Part shown: positions 33,864 through 43,608 of the stretch, piece after piece
Position numbering within the stretch: the stretch's first letter is position 1
How the letters are laid out: every line of letters begins with the position of its first letter
Assembly: GCF_050337105.1 (NCBI RefSeq)
Contig: NZ_JAKJSQ010000002.1
Span: forward strand, 1 to 64,000
From: Aliivibrio_A kagoshimensis
GTDB taxonomy: Bacteria; Pseudomonadota; Gammaproteobacteria; Enterobacterales; Vibrionaceae
Length of the DNA stretch: 64,000 nt
Direction of reading: 5' to 3'
Made by a program: the position numbers and the translations under genes
The notes under the pieces: model-generated
Database searches by the model: none
What the model was told of the DNA's origin: nothing
What the model saw: only the letters and a program-made list of their open reading frames with translations

Positions 33864-35304
33864 ACGACGTTACCCTTGTAGTAATTGCATTGTTGGTGTT
33901 TTGCTGTTCAATAAAGAATCGGTAAAGCATATTGGCGGCCGTTTGACTGCGATACTCTTTACTGGCACGGAAGTCTGAAAGTGGCTCGAAGTCAGATTCT
34001 AATGCGGTCATCGCCTCTTTAATATTGGAGGCGTTCCATGCTTTACCTACTAAGTTTAGCTCACAAGCGCTGGCTCGTTTTGGTGTTGCAGCCATACCGC
34101 CAAATGCGATACGCGCGGATGTTACGTGTCCTTTTTCAAGTTCTATTAAAAACGCACCACACACTGCTGAAATGTCGTCATCAAGACGTTTTGACAGCTT
34201 ATAAGCACGGAACTCTTTGCCCGGTTGTGGTTTAGGGATGATGATTTTTTCAATAAATTCTGAAGGTTGCTGAGCTGTCACTTTATAACTGATGAAGTAC
34301 TCTTCAACGGGTATAGTGCGGGTCTCATTGCCTAAGCGTAAGGTGACCTTGGCATCTAAGGCAATCAGTAAGGGAGGGGCATCTCCGATCGGTGAGGCGT
34401 TAGCAACGTTGCCCCCTAATGTTCCTTGGTTACGCACTTGCAAAGAAGCGAAGCGGTGCAGTAGCTCGCCAAAATCAGGATAGTGCTTGCTGATGGCGGT
34501 GTAGCAGTCGCTGATCGGCAGGTTAGCGCCTAAAATAATGTCGTTATCGGTCTCTTCTGAAATCTTCATATCTTCGACCAGATTGACACTGATCAAATCT
34601 TCAATTTCACGGTGGAATTGAGTGACTTCAAGAGCGAGATCCGTTCCGCCAGCCACCAAACGTGCTTTTGGATTATCCAGTAACAGTTGGGCCAGCTGAG
34701 CTGTCGAAGTAGGGGAGTAACTGGTTAGATTGTTGTGTTCAAGAGACCCCGGTTGCTCGCTGATGGATTGCAATTTAGCAATGGTTTGCTGCTCAAGAGT
34801 GGCAAACTGATCCAAGATTGGCTTCTCTTGGCTGACAGACATCGCGGCATCAACGATAGGCCGGTAACCTGTACAGCGGCACAAGTTGCCTGCTAACGAT
34901 TCGAATATCTCTTCTTTATTGGCATTAGGTTTGTTTTTACTTAAGGCGAACATCGACATGATAAAACCAGGGGTGCAGTAACCGCACTGAGAAGCGTGAA
35001 AATCAACCAAGGCTTTTTGTACCGGGTGTAACGTTTTATCTTTCTCTTGTAGGTCTTCAACAGTGATTAACTGTTTGCCATGAAGGGCAGAGACAAAAGT
35101 AAGGCATGAGTTAACAGAACGGTATTGCAGTTGGCCATTGACCAGCTCTCCAAGCACGACAGTACAGGCGCCACAGTCGCCAGAACCACATCCCTCTTTG
35201 GTGCCTGTTTTATTGATGGTAGTACGAAGATAATTCAATACTGTCATGTTGGGTGAAAGCTGAGTTTCTTCTCTAACTTCCTGGTTGAGTAAGAACGTAA
35301 TCAA
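33856..35304 (-). CDS. xdhA: Xanthine dehydrogenase, FAD and iron-sulfur subunit XdhA
   Basis: AGGAGG four bases before a TTG at 35304 sets the start (482 residues, MITFLLNQ); the open frame runs 42 bases further without support. The N-terminal ferredoxin domain has GCGSGDCGACTVV, the second 2Fe-2S domain has CGYCTPGF and CRCTGY, and the middle FAD domain has VAGGTDLALEVT and GGNVANASPIGD. It passes electrons from the Mo subunit to NAD. Two inverted repeats with TGACT/AGTCA half-sites lie just upstream. Confidence 0.93.
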   Translation of the reverse strand: MITFLLNQEVREETQLSPNMTVLNYLRTTINKTGTKEGCGSGDCGACTVVLGELVNGQLQYRSVNSCLTFVSALHGKQLITVEDLQEKDKTLHPVQKALVDFHASQCGYCTPGFIMSMFALSKNKPNANKEEIFESLAGNLCRCTGYRPIVDAAMSVSQEKPILDQFATLEQQTIAKLQSISEQPGSLEHNNLTSYSPTSTAQLAQLLLDNPKARLVAGGTDLALEVTQFHREIEDLISVNLVEDMKISEETDNDIILGANLPISDCYTAISKHYPDFGELLHRFASLQVRNQGTLGGNVANASPIGDAPPLLIALDAKVTLRLGNETRTIPVEEYFISYKVTAQQPSEFIEKIIIPKPQPGKEFRAYKLSKRLDDDISAVCGAFLIELEKGHVTSARIAFGGMAATPKRASACELNLVGKAWNASNIKEAMTALESDFEPLSDFRASKEYRSQTAANMLYRFFIEQQNTNNAITTRVTSYV

Positions 35305-35331
35305 GAGACCTCCTAGGTGTGAATTTATTCC

Positions 35332-35374
35332 TGACTTATTAGTCAATTTTTATCGATCTTGACTCCAGAGTCAA
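35332..35374. promoter_or_regulatory. Two inverted repeats upstream of xdhA, candidate operator
   Basis: TGACTTATTAGTCA (35332-35345) and TTGACTCCAGAGTCAA (35359-35374) share TGACT/AGTCA half-sites, 28 bases apart centre to centre, and sit 28 to 70 bases before the xdhA start. A 13-base direct repeat AGTCAATTTTTAT occurs at 35341 and 35369. This is a likely binding site for a regulator of the xdh operon, different in sequence from the GntR-type sites farther on. Confidence 0.6.
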
Positions 35375-35575
35375 TTTTTATTTAACAGCTTCGCAACATC
35401 GCGCGGAAAGTTGTGCTCCGCATGTTTATTATCAGTAAGTTAGGTGAAGAATGATTTGTATTTATAATCCATTAGTTGCGTACATAGACTCATTAAGTTT
35501 ACTGTAATAAGGACTTTTTTCTGATATGTTGCGAAGTTGTTAATCGCAAGGGGTCAAGGGTAGTGCAAGAAAAAA

Positions 35576-36004
35576 TCAGATGGCATCAGTGAGTAAATTT
35601 GCCGTTTCGATACCCAATATCGCACACTGTTCATCTATTTCTGAGAGATCGCCACTGATGCCGACGGCACCAATTAATTGCTGCTGATGATCTTTGATTA
35701 ATACGCCTCCAGGTACGGGCAGGATGTTACCTTCTGCCAGTGATGTCACCGCAGACATAAAAGCGGGTCGTTGTTCAGCGGTGGTGGCTAAGGTTCGGGA
35801 TGAGCAGCCCATTGCTAATGCTCCCCATGCTTTGGCAATGGCAATGTCGGGCCTCATCATGCTGGCACCATCTTGGCGTTGCAGTGAGATTAAGCGACCG
35901 CCCGTATCTAAAATAGCGATAGTCAATGGTGCTGCTTTTTGATCGTTACTGGCTTGAAATGCCCCATCAGTGATTTTAAGTGCATCTTGCAGTGTTAACG
36001 TCAT
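35576..36004 (-). CDS. GlcG/HbpS family heme-binding-like protein
   Basis: GGGAG before ATG 36004 sets the start (142 residues); the frame extends 45 bases upstream without support. The protein shows the GlcG/HbpS (DUF336) pattern: TIAILDTGGRLISLQRQDGASMMRPDIAIAKAWGAL and GNILPVPGGVLIKD, GAVGISGD. Family members bind heme or corrinoids or accompany glycolate and glyoxylate enzymes; here it lies beside malate synthase and glyoxylate carboligase. The role is inferred from context. Confidence 0.82.
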   Translation of the reverse strand: MTLTLQDALKITDGAFQASNDQKAAPLTIAILDTGGRLISLQRQDGASMMRPDIAIAKAWGALAMGCSSRTLATTAEQRPAFMSAVTSLAEGNILPVPGGVLIKDHQQQLIGAVGISGDLSEIDEQCAILGIETANLLTDAI

Positions 36005-36057
36005 GGTTATCTCCCGATAAAATAGTTGGAATGTAAATTTAGGGTGCACGAAACCGT

Positions 36058-36090
36058 CACGTTAATTCTGTAGTACACAGCGTTAACGTG
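36058..36090. promoter_or_regulatory. Nested 33-base dyad upstream of the GlcG-like gene
   Basis: Outer arms CACGTTAA (36058-36065) and TTAACGTG (36083-36090) enclose inner arms CTGT and ACAG around AGTAC. No T tract follows, so it is more likely an operator or RNA structure than a terminator. It lies between aceB and the GlcG-like gene. Confidence 0.45.
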
Positions 36091-36163
36091 AGGTGATGAG
36101 CACAAGTCGTTTAACATCAGACCAAATTGTAATTCTAGAGAGTACTGAGTTGGTCTAACAAAT

Positions 36164-37804
36164 CTATTCGGTTAAAAGAGGGTAACTAGGAAGCGTTAAA
36201 AAAGAGGCAAAATCGTCGGCGGTTGAGATCTCATCGAATAACTGAGCGGTCTGCTCAAATCGTCGATTTGAGAATGTCTCATCCCCTATTTCTGTACGAA
36301 TGGTATCTACCTCTTCAGCAAGCCATGTTTTAAATAGAGTGGCGGTAAAGATTTGGCCATCATCTAACTTAACAGCGTGATGTATCCACTGCCAAATACT
36401 GGCACGAGAGATCTCTGCGGTGGCCGCATCTTCCATTAACCCGTAGATTGGTACACAACCATAACCTCGGCTCCACGCTTCCATGTAGTAAAGTGCTATT
36501 CGAATATTCTTTCTCACTCCTGCTTCATTTTTTACACCGTCACAAGGGGTTAGCAGAGTCTGGGCAGTGATCGCTGTTTGGCTCTTTGAGCGAACATCAA
36601 GTTGGTTCTTTTTGCCATCAAGGTGCTTATCAAAGATGTCCATGGCTAATGAGACCAAACCGGGATGAGCAACCCAGGTACCATCATGGCCATTTTTTGA
36701 TTCACGCTGCTTATCTTCGGTGACCTTGCTGTGAACCTGTTTCATGGTTTCTGGGTTTTTGCCAGGTATAAACGCGGACATCCCACCCATTGCGAGTGCG
36801 CCGCGCTGATGGCAAGTATCGATCAACAGTTGACTGTATGCATTTAGAAACGCCTTATCCATACTGATGCCATGACGGTCTGGCAATATTTTGTCTTGAT
36901 GATTTTTCAATGTTTTGATGTAGCTGAAAATATAGTCCCAGCGACCGCAATTCATGGCAACAATATGATCTTTCATCACATAGAGCATCTCATCCATTTG
37001 AAAAACAGCCGGTAGGGTTTCAATCAACACGGTGGCACGGATGGTGCCTTTATCAACATTAAAATAAGCTTCAGTAAAGCTGAACACATCATCCCACCAC
37101 TGTGCTTCTTCCATCGATTCCAGTTTTGGAATGTAGTAATAGACGCCGAGGCCTTGAACAGCACGAGTTTGATAGTTATGGAAGAAGTAAAGGGCGAAAT
37201 CCATTAAACAACCGGCAATAGGTTGACCATTAAAGTGGATGTGATCTTCTGGAAGATGTAGCCCACGAGGACGAGCGATAAGCAGAGCGGGATCGTCATT
37301 TAAGTGATATTGCTTATTCTTTTGTGAATCAACATAGTGAATGGTTCGATCGTTGGCATCCCTTAAGTTGATCTGCCCCTCGACCATGTTCTTCCATGAA
37401 GGAGCGGTGGCATCTTCAAAGCAGCACATGAAGACTTTCGCTCCAGAATTGAGTGCATTAATGACCATTTTTCTATCGACAGGTCCTGTAATTTCAACAC
37501 GACGATCTTGAAGAGCTTCAGGAATAGGCGCAACGGACCAACTTTTATCTTCTCTAATTGAGCGTGTATCGTCGCGGAAGTCAGGAAGTGCGCCGTCATC
37601 GTATTGTTGTTGTTGATTTTTACGATGTGCGAGCAGTTCATTACGACGATCACCAAATTGATCGACCAGCTGATGTAAGAAACTTAGGGCGTCGTCAGAT
37701 AGGATGGCCTGATAGCCTGTCTCTTGTAAGCTTCCTAAAATCTGAAGCTTGGACAGTTTACTCTCTGCCAAGTTTGTAGGGTGTGAAGTGCATTCTTGAA
37801 ACAT
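36164..37804 (-). CDS. aceB: Malate synthase A
   Basis: The 546-residue protein has the length and motifs of malate synthase A: FEDATAPSW, LIARPRGLHL, GVYYYIPKLE and CGRWDYIFSYIK, with the catalytic C-terminal segment around CVPIYGLMEDAATAEISR. It condenses glyoxylate and acetyl-CoA to malate. No isocitrate lyase gene is adjacent; instead it is divergent from gcl, so it probably serves to drain glyoxylate from ureidoglycolate or glycolate. A GntR-type half palindrome lies 35 bases upstream. Confidence 0.93.
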   Translation of the reverse strand: MFQECTSHPTNLAESKLSKLQILGSLQETGYQAILSDDALSFLHQLVDQFGDRRNELLAHRKNQQQQYDDGALPDFRDDTRSIREDKSWSVAPIPEALQDRRVEITGPVDRKMVINALNSGAKVFMCCFEDATAPSWKNMVEGQINLRDANDRTIHYVDSQKNKQYHLNDDPALLIARPRGLHLPEDHIHFNGQPIAGCLMDFALYFFHNYQTRAVQGLGVYYYIPKLESMEEAQWWDDVFSFTEAYFNVDKGTIRATVLIETLPAVFQMDEMLYVMKDHIVAMNCGRWDYIFSYIKTLKNHQDKILPDRHGISMDKAFLNAYSQLLIDTCHQRGALAMGGMSAFIPGKNPETMKQVHSKVTEDKQRESKNGHDGTWVAHPGLVSLAMDIFDKHLDGKKNQLDVRSKSQTAITAQTLLTPCDGVKNEAGVRKNIRIALYYMEAWSRGYGCVPIYGLMEDAATAEISRASIWQWIHHAVKLDDGQIFTATLFKTWLAEEVDTIRTEIGDETFSNRRFEQTAQLFDEISTADDFASFLTLPSYPLLTE

Positions 37805-37838
37805 ATTAGCCTCTTTATAAAAACAAAAGTCTCGTATA

Positions 37839-37848
37839 TTGTGTACAT
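37839..37848. promoter_or_regulatory. Weak GntR-type site upstream of aceB
   Basis: TTGTGTACAT differs at two positions from TTGTATACAA, the palindrome found before gcl and before the GntR regulator gene. It lies 35 bases before the aceB start. Confidence 0.35.
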
Positions 37849-38093
37849 GATTGTATTGGATTTAAGCTATATATACCGCAGTTGTATCCGATTAGTAAAC
37901 CATTTTCCACATATTGTTAATCGAATTTATTTTAATGCTAATAAATGCAAAACATTTATTGTACGTCTATCTATTTGAAATTCTAGTAATTACAAGATCC
38001 CAGTTGTTGAATGCGCACCCATAATTGTTATTTATTTGTAAAACATTTCTTGATTGTTTTAATTATTCCTGTTTAGAATACAATTATAGTTTC

Positions 38094-38107
38094 GATTGTA
38101 TACAATC
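38094..38107. promoter_or_regulatory. GntR-type operator upstream of gcl (GATTGTATACAATC)
   Basis: A perfect 14-base palindrome 18 bases before the gcl start codon. The same core occurs before the FCD-type GntR gene at 44465, which makes that regulator the likely binder. Confidence 0.65.
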
Positions 38108-38125
38108 ATAGATAAGGGGATTGAA

Positions 38126-39901
38126 ATGGCTAAAATGAAAGCAATAGAAGCAGCGATTGAAGTATTGAAGTTGGAAGGGGTAGACATTGCATTTGGTGTT
38201 CCTGGCGCTGCTATCAACCCAATGTACGCGGCGATGAAAAAGATTGGTGGTATTGACCATGTGTTAGGGCGTCATGTTGAGGGAGCTTCCCACATGGCTG
38301 AAGGTTACACCCGCACACATACTGGTAATATTGGTGTTTGTATTGGTACGTCAGGACCAGCGGGCACGGATATGATCACCGGCTTATACTCAGCCTCTGC
38401 AGATTCGATTCCAATTTTATGTATTACGGGTCAAGCCCCACGTGCGCGCCTGCATAAAGAAGATTTCCAAGCGGTAGACATTGAGAGTATCGCTAAGCCT
38501 GTGACTAAGTGGGCAACGACGGTTTTAGAACCCGCTCAAGTTCCTCGTGCCTTCCAAAAAGCGTTCCACTTGATGCGTTCAGGTCGACCTGGTCCAGTAT
38601 TGATCGATCTGCCTATTGATGTGCAGTTGGCAGAAATAGAGTTTGATATTGACAGTTATGAGCCATTAGCGGCGTATAAACCAACCGCGAGTCGTGCGCA
38701 GATCATTAAAGCACTCTCTATGCTAAATGAGTCTGAAAAACCACTGATTGTTACCGGTGGTGGAGTCATTAACGCGGGTGCAGATGCCTTGTTGCAACAG
38801 TTTGCTGAGATTACCGGTATTCCTGTGATTCCAACACTAATGGGCTGGGGATCAATTCCAGATAACCATGAACTAATGGCGGGGATGGTTGGACTGCAAA
38901 CGTCGCACAAATACGGCAACGCCAACATGTTGGCGTCTGATTTTGTTTTTGGTATTGGTAACCGCTGGGCAAACCGCCATACGGGTTCTGTCGAGGTCTA
39001 TACCAAAGGACGTAAATTCGTTCATATCGATATCGAACCGACGCAAATTGGACGAGTTTTTTGCCCAGATCTTGGTATTGTTTCAGATGCCAAAGAGGCG
39101 TTGATTGAACTGGTTTCTGTCGCGAAAGAGATGAAAGCAGCCGGAGAGTTAGCAGATCGTTCTGCTTGGGTATCTGAATGTCAGCAACGTAAAGCGACCA
39201 TGCTTCGTAAAACGCATTATGACGACGTTCCTGTTAAACCAATGCGTGTTTATGAAGAGATGAACAAAGTGTTTGGGGAAGATACGTGTTACGTCAGCAC
39301 CATCGGTCTGTCTCAAATTGCCGCCACTCAATTCCTACATGTTTACAAACCACGCCACTGGATCAACTGTGGTCAAGCTGGCCCTCTGGGATGGACTATT
39401 CCTGCGGCATTGGGCGTACGTGCCGCCGATCCGAAACGCCCAATTGTTGCGATTTCAGGAGACTACGACTTCCAGTTCATGATTGAAGAGTTAGCAGTAG
39501 GTGCGCAATTTAACTTGCCTTACATTCACGTTGTAGTGAACAACTCCTACCTTGGATTAATCCGTCAAGCTCAGCGCCAGTTTGATATCGACTACTGTGT
39601 TCAGTTGGCGTTTGATAACCAAAATGCACCAGAATTAGAAGGCTATGGGGTGGACCATGTGGCTGTGGTTGAAGGACTAGGCTGTAAAGCGATCCGTGTC
39701 CGTAAACCAGAAGATATTGCTGCCGCTTTAGAGCAAGCTAAAGTGTTAATGAATAAACATAAAGTACCTGTTGTAGTAGAGATCATCCTTGAACGTGTAA
39801 CGAACATCTCAATGGGTGTTGAAATTGATGGTGTAAACGAGTTTGAAGCTTTAGCAGAAAATGAAGCGGATGCACCGACTGCGATTACGTTTAATCAGTA
39901 A
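38126..39901 (+). CDS. gcl: Glyoxylate carboligase
   Basis: AAGGGG before ATG 38126 sets the start (591 residues), as in E. coli Gcl, which it matches closely all along. It is a thiamine-diphosphate enzyme: [10 protein letters not shown] start, [13 protein letters not shown] where Val replaces the usual catalytic Glu as known for Gcl, and the ThDP-binding [15 protein letters not shown] to [11 protein letters not shown]. It joins two glyoxylates to tartronate semialdehyde and CO2. It leads the operon gcl-hyi-glxR-glycerate kinase. Confidence 0.95.
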   Translation: MAKMKAIEAAIEVLKLEGVDIAFGVPGAAINPMYAAMKKIGGIDHVLGRHVEGASHMAEGYTRTHTGNIGVCIGTSGPAGTDMITGLYSASADSIPILCITGQAPRARLHKEDFQAVDIESIAKPVTKWATTVLEPAQVPRAFQKAFHLMRSGRPGPVLIDLPIDVQLAEIEFDIDSYEPLAAYKPTASRAQIIKALSMLNESEKPLIVTGGGVINAGADALLQQFAEITGIPVIPTLMGWGSIPDNHELMAGMVGLQTSHKYGNANMLASDFVFGIGNRWANRHTGSVEVYTKGRKFVHIDIEPTQIGRVFCPDLGIVSDAKEALIELVSVAKEMKAAGELADRSAWVSECQQRKATMLRKTHYDDVPVKPMRVYEEMNKVFGEDTCYVSTIGLSQIAATQFLHVYKPRHWINCGQAGPLGWTIPAALGVRAADPKRPIVAISGDYDFQFMIEELAVGAQFNLPYIHVVVNNSYLGLIRQAQRQFDIDYCVQLAFDNQNAPELEGYGVDHVAVVEGLGCKAIRVRKPEDIAAALEQAKVLMNKHKVPVVVEIILERVTNISMGVEIDGVNEFEALAENEADAPTAITFNQ

Positions 39902-39931
39902 TTACATTTATCCAGTTAAAAGGAGTTTACG

Positions 39932-40714
39932 ATGCCAAAGTTAGCGGCAAATCTATCCATGTTGTTTACTGAAGAGACTTTTTTAGATCGCTTTTCAGCG
40001 GCGGCAGACGCCGGATTTCATGGGGTGGAATATCTGTTCCCTTATGATTTTGATGCGAAAGAGATCAAGCAACGTTTAGAGTCAAACAACTTAACACAAG
40101 TACTGTTTAACCTTCCTGCAGGTGATTGGGAGTCTGGGGATCGCGGTATCGCGGTTAACCCAAAACGTACTGAAGAGTTTCGTGCGGGTGTGCACTTGGC
40201 CATAGAGTATGCCAAGGCACTTAACTGCTCTCAGCTTAACTGTTTGGCGGGTATTGTGCCTGAAGGCGTGTCTCAGCAAGAGGCGCAACAGACGTTTGTT
40301 GATAACTTAGCATTCGCAGCGGAAGAGTTAGAAAAAGCGGGACTAAGTTTGATCATCGAAGCGATTAATACGCGCGATATCCCGGGATTTTTCTTGAACA
40401 CTACTCAGCAAGCGCTTGATATTGTCAAAGAAGTAGGCAGCAGTAACCTACGCCTTCAATACGATATCTATCACATGCAGATCATGGAAGGTGATATCGC
40501 TACAACGTTGTCGACTCATCAACAGCAGATTCAGCACGTTCAGCTAGCAGATAACCCAGGTCGCCATGAACCTGGAACCGGTGAGATTAACTATCAATTT
40601 ATGTTTAAACATCTCGATGAGATCGGTTATGAGGGGTGGGTTGGTTGTGAATACAAACCAGCGACAACTACTAAAGCGGGTTTGCATTGGCTAAAAGATT
40701 TTAACCAAATTTAA
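39932..40714 (+). CDS. hyi: Hydroxypyruvate isomerase
   Basis: A 260-residue TIM-barrel enzyme (AP endonuclease 2 fold) with ANLSMLFTEETFLDRFSAAADAGFHGVEYLFPYD at the start and metal ligands in IIEAINTRDIPGFFL, YDIYHMQ and EPGTGEINY. It interconverts hydroxypyruvate and tartronate semialdehyde. AAGGAG precedes ATG 39932, 31 bases after gcl. Confidence 0.93.
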   Translation: MPKLAANLSMLFTEETFLDRFSAAADAGFHGVEYLFPYDFDAKEIKQRLESNNLTQVLFNLPAGDWESGDRGIAVNPKRTEEFRAGVHLAIEYAKALNCSQLNCLAGIVPEGVSQQEAQQTFVDNLAFAAEELEKAGLSLIIEAINTRDIPGFFLNTTQQALDIVKEVGSSNLRLQYDIYHMQIMEGDIATTLSTHQQQIQHVQLADNPGRHEPGTGEINYQFMFKHLDEIGYEGWVGCEYKPATTTKAGLHWLKDFNQI

Positions 40715-40724
40715 GGAGAGAACA

Positions 40725-41612
40725 ATGAGTACGATTGCATTTATCGGAACCGGTATCATGGGAAAACCAATGGCGTTGAACCTGCAAAATGCGGGGCATC
40801 AACTGGTCTTTTCTGAATCACGCAGTGCCGCACCAGCTGACCTTCTTGCTAAAGGTGGGGTTGCCTATCCGAACGCAAAAGAGGCAGCGGCTGCCGCAGA
40901 CGTCATCATTCTTATGGTGCCAAATACCCCACAAGTTGAAGAGGTATTGTTTGGCGATAATGGGGTAGAGCAGTCACTGAAAGCGGGCAAAACCGTGATC
41001 GATATGAGCTCTATCTGTCCAATCGAAACCAAAAAAATTGCCGAAAGAGTGAAAGAGAGTGGTGCTGAATTTCTCGATGCACCAGTATCTGGCGGTGAAG
41101 TGGGTGCTATCAACGCAGCACTGACTATCATGGTTGGTGGCAGCGAATCAACGTTTGAGAAAGCCAAGCCACTGTTTGAAGTCTTAGGTAAGAACATCAC
41201 GTTAGTGGGTGAAAATGGTGCGGGCCAAATTTGTAAAGTAGCCAACCAGATCATTGTTGCACTGAACATTGAAGCCGTCGCTGAAGCCTTAGTCTTCGCT
41301 TCAAAAGCGGGGGCGGATCCATCTCGCGTACGTCAAGCATTAATGGGTGGATTTGCCAACTCGAAGATTCTTGAAGTTCACGGTGAGCGTATGGTGAAAG
41401 GGACATTCGACCCTGGATTTAAAATCGCTTTACACCAAAAAGATCTGAATCTTGCTATCTCTGGCGCCAAAGAGCTGGGTCTGAGCCTACCAAATACGGT
41501 GATGGCTCAAGTGCTGTTTGACCAATGTGTCACTATGGGTGGCGAGAACTGGGACCATTCAGCAATGATCCGAGCGATTGAAGATCTGGGTAATCACGAG
41601 ATTCGTGGATAA
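40725..41612 (+). CDS. glxR: Tartronate semialdehyde reductase
   Basis: A 295-residue beta-hydroxyacid dehydrogenase: NAD-binding FIGTGIMGKPMALNL, substrate-binding DAPVSGGEVGA, and catalytic Lys in GAGQICKVANQI. In this operon it reduces tartronate semialdehyde to D-glycerate. GlxR and GarR are close paralogues; the setting beside gcl and hyi favours GlxR. It starts ten bases after hyi. Confidence 0.92.
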   Translation: MSTIAFIGTGIMGKPMALNLQNAGHQLVFSESRSAAPADLLAKGGVAYPNAKEAAAAADVIILMVPNTPQVEEVLFGDNGVEQSLKAGKTVIDMSSICPIETKKIAERVKESGAEFLDAPVSGGEVGAINAALTIMVGGSESTFEKAKPLFEVLGKNITLVGENGAGQICKVANQIIVALNIEAVAEALVFASKAGADPSRVRQALMGGFANSKILEVHGERMVKGTFDPGFKIALHQKDLNLAISGAKELGLSLPNTVMAQVLFDQCVTMGGENWDHSAMIRAIEDLGNHEIRG

Positions 41613-41630
41613 GTGATAGGGGGCATTAAT

Positions 41631-42905
41631 ATGAACATTGATACACGTCAGTTTTTAACCTCTCTTTTTAATCAAGCGGTTAACCAAGCACTTCCTGCGG
41701 GTCATATTGCCCCCTATCTTCCAAAAGATCGTTCCGGTAAAGCCGTGGTAATTGGTGCAGGGAAAGCAGCTGCTTCAATGGCACAAGAGCTTGAAACGGT
41801 TTGGAGCGGTGAGCTTTCCGGACTGGTTGTCACGCGATATGGTCACACTGCTCCTTGCAAGCGGATAGAGGTGATTGAAGCTGCTCACCCTGTGCCTGAT
41901 AGCGCGGGCCGTGAGGTAGCAGAGAAAATCTTCTCATTAGTCTCATCGTTGAATGAAGAGGATGTGGTGATCTGCTTATTATCCGGTGGAGGCTCTGCGC
42001 TGCTTAGCCTACCTGCACCAGGGATAGCGCTGGAAGATAAACAGCAGATTAATCGAGCGCTGTTAAAGTCAGGGGCTGCCATTGACGAAATTAATTGTGT
42101 TCGTAAACACCTCTCTGCAATTAAAGGAGGTCGATTAGCAAAGGCCACGGCACCTGCAAGGTTAATTACGTTGGCTATCTCTGATGTGCCGGGTGATGAA
42201 GATACTGTCATAGCATCAGGTCCGACAGTGGCTGATCCAACTACTAGTGATCAAGCAAGAGAGATTCTACAGCGCTACGATATTGAGATCCCAACCTCAG
42301 TAAGTGACTGGTTGAGTAACCCAGTGTCAGAAACAGTAAAACCGGGCGACGAGTGCTTAACGAACAGTGAGTTTCACATTATATCAAGCCCACAAGCGTC
42401 ATTAGAGGCTGCGGCGGCAGAGGCGTTAAATTGGGATATTCCTAGTTATATTCTGAGTGATTGTATTGAAGGTGAATCGCGTGATGTGGCCAAAGTGCAT
42501 GCTGCTCTGGCCAAGCAAATCGCTGATAAAGAACAACCATTTACGCTTCCTTGTGTGATTTTGTCAGGAGGTGAAACCACAGTAACGGTCAAGGGGAATG
42601 GTCGAGGAGGTCGCAACAGTGAGTTCTTATTAAGTTTATGCCAAGAGTTGCAAGGGCATCCGCAAATTCATGCTATTGCGGCAGATACCGATGGCATAGA
42701 TGGTATTGAAGATAATGCAGGAGCGGTGTTGCTACCGAATCATTATGCTCAGAGTCTTTCATTGGGCCTGAACACAAGACACTATCTGGCTAATAATGAT
42801 GGTTATACCTTTTTTAAACAGCTTGATAGCTTGTTGATTACTGGCCCAACATTGACCAATGTGAATGACTTTCGCGCAATATTAATTTTACCAAAGAGTG
42901 AGTAG
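41631..42905 (+). CDS. Glycerate kinase, GckA/TtuD (MOFRL) type
   Basis: GGGGG ten bases upstream selects ATG 41631 over a GTG directly after the glxR stop, giving 424 residues. Family motifs include AVVIGAGKAAASMAQELE, LLSGGGSALLSLP and the C-terminal MOFRL-domain segment GRGGRNSEFLLSL and AADTDGIDG. It phosphorylates D-glycerate, usually at the 2 position, to feed glycolysis. It is unrelated to the GlxK/GarK kinases of the E. coli glyoxylate operon, so it is a functional replacement. Confidence 0.88.
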   Translation: MNIDTRQFLTSLFNQAVNQALPAGHIAPYLPKDRSGKAVVIGAGKAAASMAQELETVWSGELSGLVVTRYGHTAPCKRIEVIEAAHPVPDSAGREVAEKIFSLVSSLNEEDVVICLLSGGGSALLSLPAPGIALEDKQQINRALLKSGAAIDEINCVRKHLSAIKGGRLAKATAPARLITLAISDVPGDEDTVIASGPTVADPTTSDQAREILQRYDIEIPTSVSDWLSNPVSETVKPGDECLTNSEFHIISSPQASLEAAAAEALNWDIPSYILSDCIEGESRDVAKVHAALAKQIADKEQPFTLPCVILSGGETTVTVKGNGRGGRNSEFLLSLCQELQGHPQIHAIAADTDGIDGIEDNAGAVLLPNHYAQSLSLGLNTRHYLANNDGYTFFKQLDSLLITGPTLTNVNDFRAILILPKSE

Positions 42906-42936
42906 ACGAAAATATTGTCACTTATTCGTTTCATTA

Positions 42937-42946
42937 TCGTGTACAA
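42937..42946. promoter_or_regulatory. Weak GntR-type site upstream of allA
   Basis: TCGTGTACAA differs at two positions from the TTGTATACAA core and lies 66 bases before the allA start. Confidence 0.35.
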
Positions 42947-43011
42947 CTTAAGGCGTTAATTGTAATCTTTACTATGAGATCAGCAATAATGATTAGGTTA
43001 TTGGAGAGAGC

Positions 43012-43530
43012 ATGCAACGACAGATTGATACATTGATCCTCACCGCTGAGCCACTTACTTCCCAAGCGTTTTCTCAGTTTGGTGATGTGATTGAAAGAGA
43101 TGGCAGTGATTTCTTTTTGATTAATAATGGCTCCACACGCCGTTATCATGAACTGGCAAATGTTGATGTGGAAGAGCAAGGGGGAAAAACTATCATCAGT
43201 ATTTTTGAGGCCACTCCCCTTGAATATCCACTAACGATTAAGATGGTTGAGCGTCACCCATTAGGCTCACAAGCCTTTATTCCATTGTTGGGTAATCCAT
43301 ACTTAATCGTGGTTGCCGAGAAGGGAGAACACCCCAAAAGTGAGAGTTTAAAAGCGTTTATCAGCAATGGTAAGCAAGGGGTTAATTATCATAAAGGGGT
43401 GTGGCATCATCCGATACTTGCTTTGGTTGAGAGCGATCAGCATTTGATTGTCGATCGAGCAGGTCCAGGAAATAATTGTGATGAGCACTATTTTGATGAG
43501 AGTGACTTGGTGGTATTACAACGACCATAA
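43012..43530 (+). CDS. allA: Ureidoglycolate lyase
   Basis: The 172-residue protein fits AllA in length and sequence: LTSQAFSQFGDVIE, MVERHPLGSQAFIPL, KGVWHHPILAL and the ending DEHYFDESDLVVLQ. It cleaves ureidoglycolate, the last intermediate of allantoin breakdown, into glyoxylate and urea, so it feeds glyoxylate to gcl and aceB. GGAGAG precedes ATG 43012. Its own gap with a GntR-type half palindrome suggests a separate promoter from the gcl operon. Confidence 0.92.
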   Translation: MQRQIDTLILTAEPLTSQAFSQFGDVIERDGSDFFLINNGSTRRYHELANVDVEEQGGKTIISIFEATPLEYPLTIKMVERHPLGSQAFIPLLGNPYLIVVAEKGEHPKSESLKAFISNGKQGVNYHKGVWHHPILALVESDQHLIVDRAGPGNNCDEHYFDESDLVVLQRP

Positions 43531-43554
43531 TCGTCAATGTTGTCGGTTTGACAT

Positions 43555-43588
43555 AAAAAAGGGGTACTACATAAAGTATCCCCTTTTT
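43555..43588. terminator. Bidirectional terminator between allA and the GntR gene
   Basis: AAAAAGGGG and TACT pair with AGTA and CCCCTTTTT, one base bulged, flanked by A and T tracts on the two sides, so it can stop both converging transcripts. Confidence 0.8.
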
Positions 43589-43608
43589 GACCAATACAAG
43601 GTAGAGAA

